Shown: in pieces, positions 18,770 to 29,332 of the stretch
Position numbering within the stretch: position 1 is the stretch's first letter
Layout: every line of letters starts with the position of its first letter
Source of the DNA: Leptolyngbyaceae cyanobacterium SL_7_1
Lineage (GTDB): Bacteria; Cyanobacteriota; Cyanobacteriia; Elainellales; Elainellaceae
Assembly: GCA_012032525.1 (NCBI GenBank)
Contig: JAAUSV010000006.1
Coordinates: forward strand, 1 to 32,432
Length of the DNA: 32,432 nt
Direction: 5' to 3'
The notes under the pieces: model-generated
Databases searched by the model: none
Seen by the model: only the letters and a program-made list of their open reading frames with translations
What the model was told of the DNA's origin: nothing
Program-made: the position numbers and the translations under genes

Positions 18770-18955
18770 TCAGGCGGATACAAATGTTTGCTTAACTCTA
18801 TAGTTTGTCAAGGGACTATCTGAAACGTAATGACAATTTGTGTAAACCCTTGTAAAGTATTTCACTAAAGCATTTTGGTTGAACTCCCCGCAGCTCACGG
18901 CTTCTGCCCATAAAGAATTCACTGCTGCTTCATTGGATTTATCTATTCTTTTGTA
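18770..18955 (-). pseudogene. Possible degenerate TnpB (IS605/IS1341) C-terminal relic
   Basis: Minus-strand reading ...TPYKRIDKSNEAAVNSLWAEAVSCGEFNQNALVKYFTRVY. It resembles the D-R-D-x-N-A-A-x-N...CG(E) tail of TnpB zinc-ribbon proteins. No upstream body. Confidence 0.3.
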
Positions 18956-19265
18956 GGGAGTTTAAGGAGTTTAAACGGCTTTGTTGTAAAAGTAAAACAT
19001 AGGAAAAATCAGGGGATGAATAGGAGGACAAAGTTTTTGGGTGTGGAACGAGGAGATCGATGAACGGATTAACCCAATGCTTTGCCCCTAAAGGGTTGCC
19101 CCTGAGCCAAGATCTTGATTCTTTGTGGTGTCCTGAGAACGCCGAGGCAGCCTGAATTCATAAAAGAAAGCGGTGTATGGAACATAAACCAGAAAACCCC
19201 TGATTTTGGCATGGTAGGGGTGTGATCCCCCTCGGCTCAAAATAAACCCCAACCTACACAGGAGT

Positions 19266-22200
19266 ATGGAATACGAGATCACTGGCATCTATAACCCTGG
19301 CTTAGTCTTCCTCTCATGCCTAATTGCGACGATCGCGGCTTACACGGCGCTCGATCTGGCAAGACAAGTAAAGCAGGCACAATCAACGAGTGAGTTGTGG
19401 CTACTGGGAGGGGCGATCGCCATGGGGACAGGCATTTGGTCGATGCATTTCATCGCTATTTTGGCGTTGCGCTTGCCCTTGACGATTCACTTCAATACTT
19501 GGATGACGCTGCTTTCCTGGATAGATGCGGTGATCGCCTCAGCCATTGCCCTCTGGTTGCTCGGTCAGTCCCCCACTCGTCAATGGCTCGGTTATGGGAT
19601 GCAGCTAGGGGGTGGGGTCTGTATGGGAATTGCCATTGCCTGGATGCACTACACGGGCATGGCTGCCCTGCACCTGCCCGCCACCCTGACCTATGATGGG
19701 CAACGGGTGAAGTTGTCGATCGCGATCGCCATGGTTGCCTCTCTAGTTGCCCTGGTCCTAGCCTCCCGCTTACCAACCCAATCGCAGGGGTTTAGTTGGC
19801 ACCAGTGGCTGAGTGCGATCGTCATGGGCGGTGCCATCAGTGGCACCCACTACAGCAGCATGGGGGCAACCCATTTTGTTGCTACTTCGCCTACCGTTGT
19901 CAGCCCGACTAGTCCAACTATGATGCTCAACACCTTTTGGTTGGCTACAACCATTGCCATGGCTACGCTATGTATTTTGAGCTTGACGCTGCTGGCAATT
20001 GGCTTTAATCGACGCCTGACCATTCAACAAAGCCGTGAGCAGACCCTCAAAGACGATGTCGCCCGCTTCCGCAATTTGGTTCGAGAGATGCGGGTGGGAG
20101 TTTTGTTGCTTAGCCCAGAGACCAGCGTGCTGGTAAACAATCAACTGGCGATCGATCTGCTTAACCTCGATCCCGCCTTGTTCCACCAGCCGATTTTGAG
20201 TCAAATTAGTCAGTTTTGCTCCGAAGCGGGGGAGCCAATTGCACCGGAAGACTGCCCAGTGCAGCAAGCGATCGCCCAACGACAACCTGTGCATAGAGTC
20301 CTAGGCATCGACGATGGTACAGGCACTCACCGCTGGCTCCTAGTCGATATCGATCCCCAGTTGACTGATCGGGGGGCGATCGAGTTTATTGTCTGCACCT
20401 TCAGTGATATTACGCCCCAAAACGAGCAGAGTCGGCGCTCCGCCGCAGTGAAGAGCGGTTTGCCCTGGCGGTGGATGGGGAGAGCTACGGAGTGTGGGAC
20501 TGGAATATCCAAACAGGGCAGGTGTACCTGTCTCCCCGTTGGCGGGCGATGTTGGCGTACGAGGAGACTGAAATCACAGATCACTTGCAGTCGTTTTCTA
20601 GTGTTGTCCACCCCGACGATTGGGAGCGCGTATCAGCGTTGCTGCAAGCCTACCTCAGTGGCGAGATGCTCCACTACGAAGTGGAGTATCGCATCCGCTT
20701 CAAAACCGGGGAATATGGCTGGATCCTATCGCGCGGGGTAGCTCTACGAGATCAAACAGGACAACCCTATCGCATGGTTGGCTCCCACATCGACATTACG
20801 CTGCGCAAACGAGTCGAAGCTGCCCTGCAAGCCAATCAAGATTTTTTGCATCGCGTGCTGAACTCGGTGGCAGATCCGATTTTTGTCAAAGACGAGCATC
20901 ACCGCTGGACGATGTTTAACCAGGCGTTTTGCAGTCTGTTGGGCTATCCAACCGAAGAACTACTCAATAAGTCAGACTACGACTTTTTCCCCAAACAGGA
21001 AGCCGATCATTTTTGGGAGTACGACGATTATGTCTTTGCGAGTGGCACCGAACACGAGCAAGAAGAAACCCTTACCGATCGCGATGGGGTCGTGCGAATT
21101 ATTTCAACGAAAAAATTGGCGTTTACCTCTGATGCTGGGAAAAAATCCCTGGTTGGCATTATTCGAGATGTCACCGAGCGCACCCAAATGGAGACCACCC
21201 TGCGCCAGATGGCAGAGCGCGAACGGACGATCGCCAGTGTGGTGCAGCGCATGCGACAATCGCTGGATCTCGAAACGATCTTTAGCGCCACCACCCAAGA
21301 ACTCCGCCACGTGATTGGCTGCGATCGGATTTTGGTGTACCAATTTAACTCTGACTGGAGCGGGGAGATTGTGGCAGAGTCAGTTGCCGCTGGCTGGACT
21401 TCCTTTTGCAACCGGAAGAAGTGGGCACCGTGATTCCAGAAGATAACGTGGGGGGCGATCGCTGTGTGATCAAAACTTGGAATGACCAAGCCACGATTCA
21501 AGATACCTACCTGCGAGAGACGGAGGGGGGAATCTACGGAAGTGGCGTTGGCTACCTCTGTGTGCCGGATGTAGAGCAGGCGGGGTTTGAGCAGTGCTAT
21601 CTAGAGTTGCTGGCTCAACTCGAAGCCAAAGCCTATATCACCGTGCCGATTTTCTGTGGCACCAAGCTCTGGGGCTTGCTTTCCGCCTATCAAAACACCA
21701 CCCCTCGATCGTGGGAAAATGCGGAGATTCGCATCATGACCCAGATTGGTAGTCAGTTGGGGGTGGCGTTGCAGCAGGCAGAGTTGTTTGCCCAAGTCCA
21801 ACAACAGGCAGACGAGTTGAAACTGGCAAAGGAAGCCGCCGACGCTGCCAATCGTGCCAAAAGTGAATTTCTTGCCAACATGAGCCATGAGTTGCGCACC
21901 CCCTTGAATGCGATTTTGGGATTCACCCAACTGATGAATCGCGATACCTCCCTGACGCCTACTTACCAGGAATATATCGAGATCATCAATCGCAGTGGCG
22001 AACATCTGCTGGCATTGATCAACGACATTTTAGAAATGTCAAAGATTGAAGCTGGACGGGTCAACTTGACAATCAAGTCCTTTGATCTCGATCGCCTGCT
22101 CACCAACCTCCAGGAGATGTTTCGCTTCAAAGCCGAGGCTAAGGGCATTCAATTGGTGGTCGATCGCCAATCCACGGTTCCCCAATACATGCAGGGCGAT

Positions 22201-23247
22201 GAAAACAAATTGCGCCAAGTCCTGATCAACCTGTTGGGTAACGCGGTCAAATTTACCCAACAGGGCTACGTTCTGTTGCAGGTCAATTGCACTGCCTCCC
22301 CGTCAGATCCAACCCAGGTGACATTGGAGTTTGTGGTCGAAGATACGGGACCCGGCATTGCTTCCCACGAGCTAGATTGCATTTTTGAAGCGTTTAAGCA
22401 AACGGAAACGGGGCGAAAATCAGCGGAGGGCACAGGGCTGGGGCTGCCGATCAGTCAAAAATTTGTGCAATTGATGGGAGGGGCGATCGCCGTTGAGAGT
22501 CAACTGGGGCGGGGAACAACCTTTCGCTTTACGATTCAAGCGATCGCCGATCAACCCACTCCCCTCGCCCTTGCCCACCCCACCATCATCGGACTGGCAC
22601 CCGACCAACCCACCTATCGCATCCTTGTTGTCGAAGACCAACCCTCCAATCGCCTCCTCTTGCTGAAACTTCTCCGCTCAGTCGGATTTGAAGTCCAGGC
22701 TGCCGAAAATGGTCAAGAAGCCCTGCGGGTTTGGCAGGAGTGGCAGCCCCAGTTGATTTGGATGGATATTCGCATGCCGATTTTGGATGGCTACGAAGCC
22801 ACCCGCCAGATCAAAGCCCAACCCCAGGGAAAAGATACGATTATCATTGCCTTGACGGCTAGCGCATTTGAGGAACAGCGTCAGGTGATTTTGGCGATCG
22901 GCTGCAATGATTTCGTCAGAAAACCGTTTCAGGAGTCCGAAATCCTTGCAAAGATGAGTCAATATTTGGGGGTTCGCTATCGCTACCAGGAAGACTCACT
23001 TGCCGCTCAGCCGGATGGTCAAACTTCCCTAACTCAGCTCGACCTAAAGGCGATGTTGGCTGCCATGCCCCCAGAGTGGACGACCCAACTGCAAGAGGCG
23101 GCGTCTCAAGGCGATGATCTGCTGATCCAATCCCTCCTACAACAAATTCCACCGGAGCAATCGTTACTACTGGGGACGCTGACCAACTTGGTCAACCACT
23201 TTCGGTTTGATCTAATCACAAAACGAATGCAAGTAGATGGGGAATAG
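19266..23247 (+). CDS. MHYT-PAS-PAS-GAF-HisKA-HATPase-REC hybrid histidine kinase, two apparent frameshifts (near 20434 and 21403)
   Basis: MHYT-like motifs MHFIAI, MHYTGM, THYSSM. PAS segments, GAF domain, [22 protein letters not shown] (H-box), [61 protein letters not shown]. Confidence 0.92.
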
Positions 23248-23270
23248 TCCCACAGACATTAGAGGTAAGC

Positions 23271-25060
23271 ATGTTCGATCGCTCCGCTGACAGTACGCCC
23301 AAGGACATTTTGATTGTGGATGACACGCTGGAAAACCTGCGTCTCCTATCTGTCATGCTGACCCAATATGGGTATCGGGTGCGCAAAGCCATCAATGGGC
23401 AGATGGCGTTAACAACGATTGAGTCAGTCAAACCCGATCTGATTTTGCTCGACATTATGATGCCCGACCTTTCAGGGTACGAGGTCTGTGTCCACCTCAA
23501 AGCCAATCCCTACACCGCAGAGATTCCCGTGATCTTTATCAGTGCCCTGGGCGATATTTTGATAAGGTCAAAGCGTTTGCCGTGGGTGGCGCGGATTACA
23601 TCACCAAGCCGTTTCATATGGAGGAGGTGATGATCCGGGTGCAACATCAACTAGCGCTGCGGGAAGCCGAAACCGCCCTTCAGTGCCTCAATGGGCAGTT
23701 GGAGGAACGGGTGAGGGAACGCACCCAAGAACTGGAAATCCTCAATGCCCGACTGACTAAAATGGCACTGTATGATGCGTTGACCGAATTGCCCAATCGC
23801 ATCTTCTTCATTGACTCGTTGGCACGGGCGATCGCCGAGAGTACCGACAATGCCACGTCGTTTGCGGTTTTGTTTTTAGATTGCGATCGCTTTAAGACCA
23901 TCAACGACTCCTTGGGATATGGGGTCGGAGATGAGTTGCTCAAGGCAGTTGCCGATCGGTTGCAGTCCCTATTGAGACCCACCGATCTGCTAGCTCGGAT
24001 CGGCGGTGACGAATTTGCCATCCTGCTGACCCCCATGTCTACGGCAAGCACTATCACCCAGAGTGCCAACCAGATTCTCGATGCCCTGTCTACGCGGTTT
24101 CAGCTAGAAAACTATGAAATCTTCATCAGTGTCAGCATTGGAATTGCCTTGAGTAATTCCCAATCCAACAGCGCTGAACAGATGTTGCGTAACGCCGACA
24201 CCGCCCTCTACCGCGCAAAGACCCAGGGAAAAGCCCAATACCAAGTGTTTGACGAATCGATGCAGGCGAGCGTCTTGCAACTGCTGCACTTGGAGACCGA
24301 TCTGCGCAAAGCCTTGCAACAGGAGGAATTTTTCCTGCACTACCAGCCGATCATTAGCCTGGCAACAGGTAGAATCGTGGGTTTGGAAGCGTTGATTCGC
24401 TGGCAACACCCCCACCGAGGGTGTATCTCTCCGGCATTGTTTATTCCAATCGCCGAAGAAACAGGGTTGATTGGCAGAATTGGGGAGTGGGTGCTAGAGG
24501 AAGCCTGCCAGCAATTGCGCACGTGGCAACAGCAGGTGTTGCAAGACTATCCCCTGTTTGTCAGTGTCAATGTCTCGGCTCGCCAATTGGTGCAACCGCA
24601 TCTGATCGACCACATCGATCGCGTCCTCCAGGAAACCCAACTCAACCCAGGCTATCTAAAGCTAGAAATCACCGAAAGTGTGATTATGGAAAATCCCCAA
24701 CTAACCGCCATCACCCTAGAAAAATTGCAAAAGCGCAGTATTCAGCTCAGTGTAGACGATTTTGGCACGGGCTATTCCTCCTTGAGCTACTTGCATCGCC
24801 TACCCGCCCAAACTCTCAAAGTAGATGGGTCGTTTGTCCAAAGCATTGATGTCGATGGCGAGCGGTTGGAACTGGTGCAGGCGATCGTCGGGCTGGCGTG
24901 GAACTTGGGCATGGAAGTGGTGGCAGAGGGGGTAGAAACCACTAAACAATTTGCCCAAATCAAAGCGCTCAAATGTGACTACGCCCAGGGCTATTTATTC
25001 TCCAAACCCCTACCCGCCGAAGCCATTGCTCAGTTGATTGCCCAATCCCCCCAGTGGTAA
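23271..25060 (+). CDS. REC-GGDEF-EAL response regulator (cyclic-di-GMP turnover), one apparent frameshift at T4 run 23557-23560
   Basis: [43 protein letters not shown] (with RxxD I-site); [54 protein letters not shown]. Confidence 0.95.
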
Positions 25061-25205
25061 GGGGAAAATCTACCCCAGACTACTCCGGTGGCGATGAAAG
25101 ATCGCTATACTCCTTAGATAGAATGGTAAATGAACTGTTATAAGCGTCCCTCTAGGGCTTGTTTAATTACGTTAGTTTTTAGTTTGAGTTTTTAGGAATT
25201 GCACC

Positions 25206-25865
25206 ATGACCTCCTATGCAACCTCTACGGCTAGAGCCGACCTAGGTGAGCTACGACGATTAAAGGGGCTATTGCCACCTGAATTGAAAAGCTGGGTGTC
25301 GGTGGAGGCGAGTACCGCTGTCAACCCACCCCTGATCACCAGCGAAGAAATTGGTAGAGATCAGATCGAAGTGCAAGTTGACCTGGCAAAGTGGGATGCC
25401 TTGGCACTTGACCAACGCAACCTGCTGTTTTGGCACGAGGTCGCGCGGATTCAAAATGACACCATCCCCAGAGACGGGTGGGAAATGGCAGCCTTGGCGA
25501 TCGGCTTGGGTGGAGCGGTTGGTGAGTTGTGGGTGCAGGATGGCTTGTTGCTAGTGCTGGCACTGTTGCTGTGTGGTGTGTCGGGGTTTCGCCTCTATCA
25601 GCGCAACAATGGACAAAAAACCCTGGGGGAAGCCGTGGAGGCAGACGAAAAGGCGATCGCCCTTGCCACTCGCTTTGGCTACTCCCTGCCCAACGCCTAC
25701 AAAAGCCTGGGCAGTGCCCTGAAGATTTTGATCGATCAATCCACTAACCGCCGTAGCCGCAAGCGCTATGAGGCTCGACTCGACGCCCTGCGCAAGAGCG
25801 CGGCAAAGGCAAAGGCAAAGGCAAAATCGCCCACTGACGATCGCTCCATGGGGTCGGCATACTAA
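25206..25865 (+). CDS. DUF3318-type protein
   Basis: LGELRRLKGLLPPELKSWVSVEAS...NPPLITSEEIGRDQIEVQVDLAKWDALALDQRNLLFWHEVARIQ, TM segment, (AK)n tail from four GGCAAA hexamers at 25802-25825. Confidence 0.85.
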   Translation: MTSYATSTARADLGELRRLKGLLPPELKSWVSVEASTAVNPPLITSEEIGRDQIEVQVDLAKWDALALDQRNLLFWHEVARIQNDTIPRDGWEMAALAIGLGGAVGELWVQDGLLLVLALLLCGVSGFRLYQRNNGQKTLGEAVEADEKAIALATRFGYSLPNAYKSLGSALKILIDQSTNRRSRKRYEARLDALRKSAAKAKAKAKSPTDDRSMGSAY

Positions 25866-25903
25866 GGCTGTTTCTTATACTAAGACTGTTTCCTGAAGTT
25901 ATC

Positions 25904-25934
25904 AAAAAGGGCAAGCTCAGAGCTTGCCCTTTTT
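25904..25934. terminator. Bidirectional Rho-independent-like terminator
   Basis: AAAAAGGGCAAGCTC-A-GAGCTTGCCCTTTTT between convergent CDSs. Confidence 0.9.
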
Positions 25935-25960
25935 GATTTTATTTGGTTGTCCAACCCTAT

Positions 25961-26437
25961 TTACCACAATCCTGGAACTGGGCGAGGAGGAGAGGGTTGG
26001 GTGGGGCGAGTGGCGGGTGGGAAAACGGGTGCGTTAAACGCAGGCGCTTGCAAAATGGGTACGGGTTCATAGGGGGTGGAAAGCAACAACGAACTGTCGT
26101 AGGGATTGACTAAATCAGCCGTCCGCACATAGGGATCGCTCTGGGTTTGCTGAAACAAAATATCTCGGTAAACTCGATGCACCGATCGCCCATCTTGCCA
26201 AATATCATTCTCAGGAAATGGACCAAGGAACCAGGTAATATTGCGTTGAGGAACCCGGTTTTCAAAGAAAGTTCCACTGCGATTGTAGAAAGCATCCAGC
26301 ACCCGATCGTTGATGGTTTGCACCTCAATGCGTTCAGGTTCGTCGTCTCCTTCCTGTGCCATTGCCCCGCTTGTTATGACGATGGGTAGAATGGCGATCG
26401 TCAACAAACCCGTTAACGTTTTGATCTTCATACGCAT
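25961..26437 (-). CDS. Secreted hypothetical protein
   Basis: Signal peptide MRMKIKTLTGLLTIAILPIVITSGAMAQ, then an uncharacterised 130-aa domain and a Pro-rich tail. Confidence 0.65.
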   Translation of the reverse strand: MRMKIKTLTGLLTIAILPIVITSGAMAQEGDDEPERIEVQTINDRVLDAFYNRSGTFFENRVPQRNITWFLGPFPENDIWQDGRSVHRVYRDILFQQTQSDPYVRTADLVNPYDSSLLLSTPYEPVPILQAPAFNAPVFPPATRPTQPSPPRPVPGLW

Positions 26438-26836
26438 TGTAAAATCCTCACGTTTGCGATAATGCTAACCCATGATTCGTAACTTTGATCACGCTCAGCA
26501 TTTTTTTGTGGCTAGCAATTCAATGGAGTCTTTGCTGAGGGGATCACACTTCCTTCTAATCTGAATTGTTCAAATTCGACACCCTAATTAGTAAAAATAT
26601 AGTCTATTCTTGGGTGAGAAAAATCCGAAATCGCCAAATTAATTATTCAAAAACCCATTAGGAAGAGTTTGATTATTTCTACTTTTAGGAGTGGGGGTTG
26701 GATGGCGACCTCCTGATGTGGAAGAACCTGCTTTTCTGTCCAGCGATTCCCTTCTTACTCCCCCAATCTCTCGTGCCAAATTAAAGCAATCGCCCACTTG
26801 AGAACCCACCTGATCAACCCCTGTTGCCCCTCCCCG

Positions 26837-28159
26837 ATGATGACTGACTCTGCCCAACCCCCCAACGTCCAAGACCTCCGCTTTGTTCGAGTGGTATGGT
26901 GTGACAATGCCAACGTCATTCGCGGCAAAGCCTTTCACACGCGCTTCCTAGCCGAGCACCAAGAACGTGGTGTAGGCATCGCCATGGCACAGCAAGCGAT
27001 TCCGGTGATGTACGATGCGATCGCCCCCCACAGTGGTTTGAGTCCTGTCGGGGAGGTGTGGTTGGTGCCTGACTGGTCAACCTTTGCTCCGTTGCCCTAC
27101 ACTCCAGGACACGGGCGCGCCTTGGGAGACATGATTCACCAAGGAGAGCCGTGGGCACTGTGTCCGCGTGGATTTCTCAAGCGCATGATTGCCCAGGCAG
27201 AGGGGTTGGGGTTGCAGGTCAAAGCGGCATTTGAGCACGAGTTTTATTTGCTGCGATCGACCCAACCCCTACTCCCGGTTGATACAACCGTCTTCGCTTC
27301 CACCCTGGGCATGGACATGAATCATGGCGTGATCGATGCCATCACCGATGCACTAACCCTGCAAGGGATTCCCGTCGAACGCTACTACGCCGAATCGGGA
27401 CACGGGCAACACGAACTCTCGATGCGCTATACCCATGCCCTGCAAGCGGCGGATTGGCAGATCGTATTTCGAGAAACCGTACGGGGGGTGGCACTGCGCC
27501 ATGGGTTGACGGCTTCGTTTCTACCCAAGATTTTTGCCCAACAGGCAGGCAGCGGGTGTCATTTGCATTTCAGTTTGTGGCAGGGAGACATGAATTTGCT
27601 GCCTGCCCCCCAGGGGCTGTCTCCGCTGGCACAGGCATTTGTGGCGGGGGTGCTACACCACCTGCCAGCCCTAATGGCACTGACCACGCCCAGTTGCAAT
27701 TCCTACCGACGATTAAAACCCCACTTTTGGAGTGGAGCGTTTCGCTGTTGGGGATGGGATAACCGGGAAGCCGCCGTGCGCTTGCCCAGCAACCCCACCA
27801 CCCCCAGCCCCACCCACATTGAACTAAAAACCGTAGACGCCTCTGCCAACCCCTATCTGGCGCTAGGGGCAACGATCGCCGCCGGGTTAGATGGCATTCA
27901 GCAGCGGATGACCTTGGGGGCTGCCGTTGCGGTCGATCCGGGGGAATGGTCGATCGAGGAGCAACAAGCGCGAGGAGTCGATCGCCTTCCCACCCATCTA
28001 GGAGACTCGATCGCCCACCTGAAAGACGATGCGGTGTTGATTCGGGCACTGGGCAGCCCACTGGCACAAGCGTTTCTAGCAGTGCGGCAAGCGGAGTGGG
28101 AATTTTTCAAGGCAATGGAGTTGGACGAGGAGGTGAATTTGTTACTGGAGCGGTACTGA
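26837..28159 (+). CDS. Glutamine synthetase-family (GlnA-like) ligase
   Basis: FEHEFYLL, YAESGHGQHELSMRYTHAL, FLPKIFAQQAGSGCHLHFSLW, NSYRRLKPHFWSGAFRCWGWDNREAAVRLP. GS catalytic-domain landmarks. Confidence 0.88.
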   Translation: MMTDSAQPPNVQDLRFVRVVWCDNANVIRGKAFHTRFLAEHQERGVGIAMAQQAIPVMYDAIAPHSGLSPVGEVWLVPDWSTFAPLPYTPGHGRALGDMIHQGEPWALCPRGFLKRMIAQAEGLGLQVKAAFEHEFYLLRSTQPLLPVDTTVFASTLGMDMNHGVIDAITDALTLQGIPVERYYAESGHGQHELSMRYTHALQAADWQIVFRETVRGVALRHGLTASFLPKIFAQQAGSGCHLHFSLWQGDMNLLPAPQGLSPLAQAFVAGVLHHLPALMALTTPSCNSYRRLKPHFWSGAFRCWGWDNREAAVRLPSNPTTPSPTHIELKTVDASANPYLALGATIAAGLDGIQQRMTLGAAVAVDPGEWSIEEQQARGVDRLPTHLGDSIAHLKDDAVLIRALGSPLAQAFLAVRQAEWEFFKAMELDEEVNLLLERY

Positions 28160-28166
28160 CGCCAAG

Positions 28167-28194
28167 GTTAACGAAACCTTACTGACTTGTTAAT
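28167..28194 (+). promoter_or_regulatory. Three GTTAAC/CTTACT/GTTAAT half-sites at 11-bp spacing upstream of the CDF gene (Pho-box-like)
   Basis: GTTAACGAAACCTTACTGACTTGTTAAT; period 11 over three units. Confidence 0.3.
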
Positions 28195-28254
28195 TTAATG
28201 CCTGTTAATCTGAACAAGATTTCACTGTTGCATCACTAAATTTACCGAGTCTTC

Positions 28255-29280
28255 ATGGTATCCGTTACGCAAAGCGAGCATACTTCCGGTGCTGTAAGCC
28301 ATTGGGGTTGTGCCTGTTCAGGGCTGTATGCAGTTGCCATCGATCAGGCGGGGGAGCGCAAGCTGACGCTGTTGGGTGGGGCGGCTGCCCTGTCACTGGG
28401 GTTGCTCTTGGTGGAAATGGGGCTGGGCGTGTTTAGTCATAGCCTTGCCCTGTTGGCAGACGCCGGGCACATGGTTCTCGATGTGGTGGCGTTGACATTA
28501 ACCTGGGTGGCGGCTTGGGTAGGTCGTCGTCCGGCAACTCCCCAGGCTCCGTTTGGACATCGCCGAGTCGAGATTTTGATGGCATTGGTCAATGGCTTGA
28601 GCTTGTTGGCGATCGCCATCTTTGTTGCCCAAGAGGCGATCGAGCGTTGGCAAACCCCGGAGCCTGTTTTGGGTTTGCCCATGCTGGCGGCGGCGGTGAT
28701 GGGGTTGGGCATCAACAGCCTCAATCTCTGGTTGCTCCACCGCGAGAGCCAACAGGATCTGAATCTCCGTGGGGCAATGTTGCATCTGACGATGGATGCC
28801 GTCAGTTCTGTGGGGGTAATCGCGGCGGCAGTGGCGATCGCCCTGGGGGAGTGGTGGTGGATGGATGCGGCAGCCAGTTTGGTGGTGGCAGGTTTAACCG
28901 GATTGAGCGCGTTGCCATTGATCGGGGAAAGTTTGGAGATTTTTTTGGAATATGCTCCTCGATCGGTTGATCCGGCGCAAGTTGAGAAGGCGATCGCTTC
29001 TTTCAATTCCGTCAAAGCCGTGGAGAAATTATTTATCTGGACGATCGGCTCTGCCCAACTTGCCCTGTGCGCCCACCTGACCGTGGAACCACTGACTCCA
29101 GGAGAGCAGAATCGGTTGCTGGTGCGCTTGCACGACTATCTGCACCAGGAGTGTGGTATCCGTGAAATCACGCTGCAATTTCATACAGAGCTGGTAGAGA
29201 CGCCGGAATTGCATCCCATGCTTAACCCAAGCTTAACAGCGTTGTTTCCGGGAAAACACGGAGAACTCTTCTCCGGGTGA
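28255..29280 (+). CDS. Cation diffusion facilitator (CDF/CzcD-ZitB-like) metal efflux transporter
   Basis: SHSLALLADAGHMVLDVVALTLTWVAAW, FGHRRVEILMALVNG, HLTMDAVSSVGVI, C-terminal soluble domain with LCAHLTVE. Confidence 0.93.
   Translation: MVSVTQSEHTSGAVSHWGCACSGLYAVAIDQAGERKLTLLGGAAALSLGLLLVEMGLGVFSHSLALLADAGHMVLDVVALTLTWVAAWVGRRPATPQAPFGHRRVEILMALVNGLSLLAIAIFVAQEAIERWQTPEPVLGLPMLAAAVMGLGINSLNLWLLHRESQQDLNLRGAMLHLTMDAVSSVGVIAAAVAIALGEWWWMDAAASLVVAGLTGLSALPLIGESLEIFLEYAPRSVDPAQVEKAIASFNSVKAVEKLFIWTIGSAQLALCAHLTVEPLTPGEQNRLLVRLHDYLHQECGIREITLQFHTELVETPELHPMLNPSLTALFPGKHGELFSG
29221..29239 (+). promoter_or_regulatory. Pho-box-like 8-3-8 direct repeat at the 3' end of the CDF gene
   Basis: CTTAACCC-AAG-CTTAACAG, about 95 nt upstream of the PEP-CTERM gene start. 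Confidence 0.3.
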
Positions 29281-29332
29281 TAACCTCCGTAGAAGAAGTC
29301 TGAAAATCTATACAGTTCTTCAATTATCTTCT

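Noticed and set aside
25802-25825. GGCAAA x4 tandem hexamer in the DUF3318 gene
   Set aside because: Short in-frame AK repeat in a disordered tail; ordinary low-complexity slippage.
26639-26938. 99-aa minus-strand ORF (…CFNLAREIGGVRRESLDRKAGSSTSGGRHPTPTPKSRNNQTLPNGFLNN)
   Set aside because: Its N-terminal third overlaps the glutamine-synthetase gene antisense. The remainder looks somewhat protein-like but I cannot assign it. Possible gene remnant; blastx of 26640-26830 would decide.
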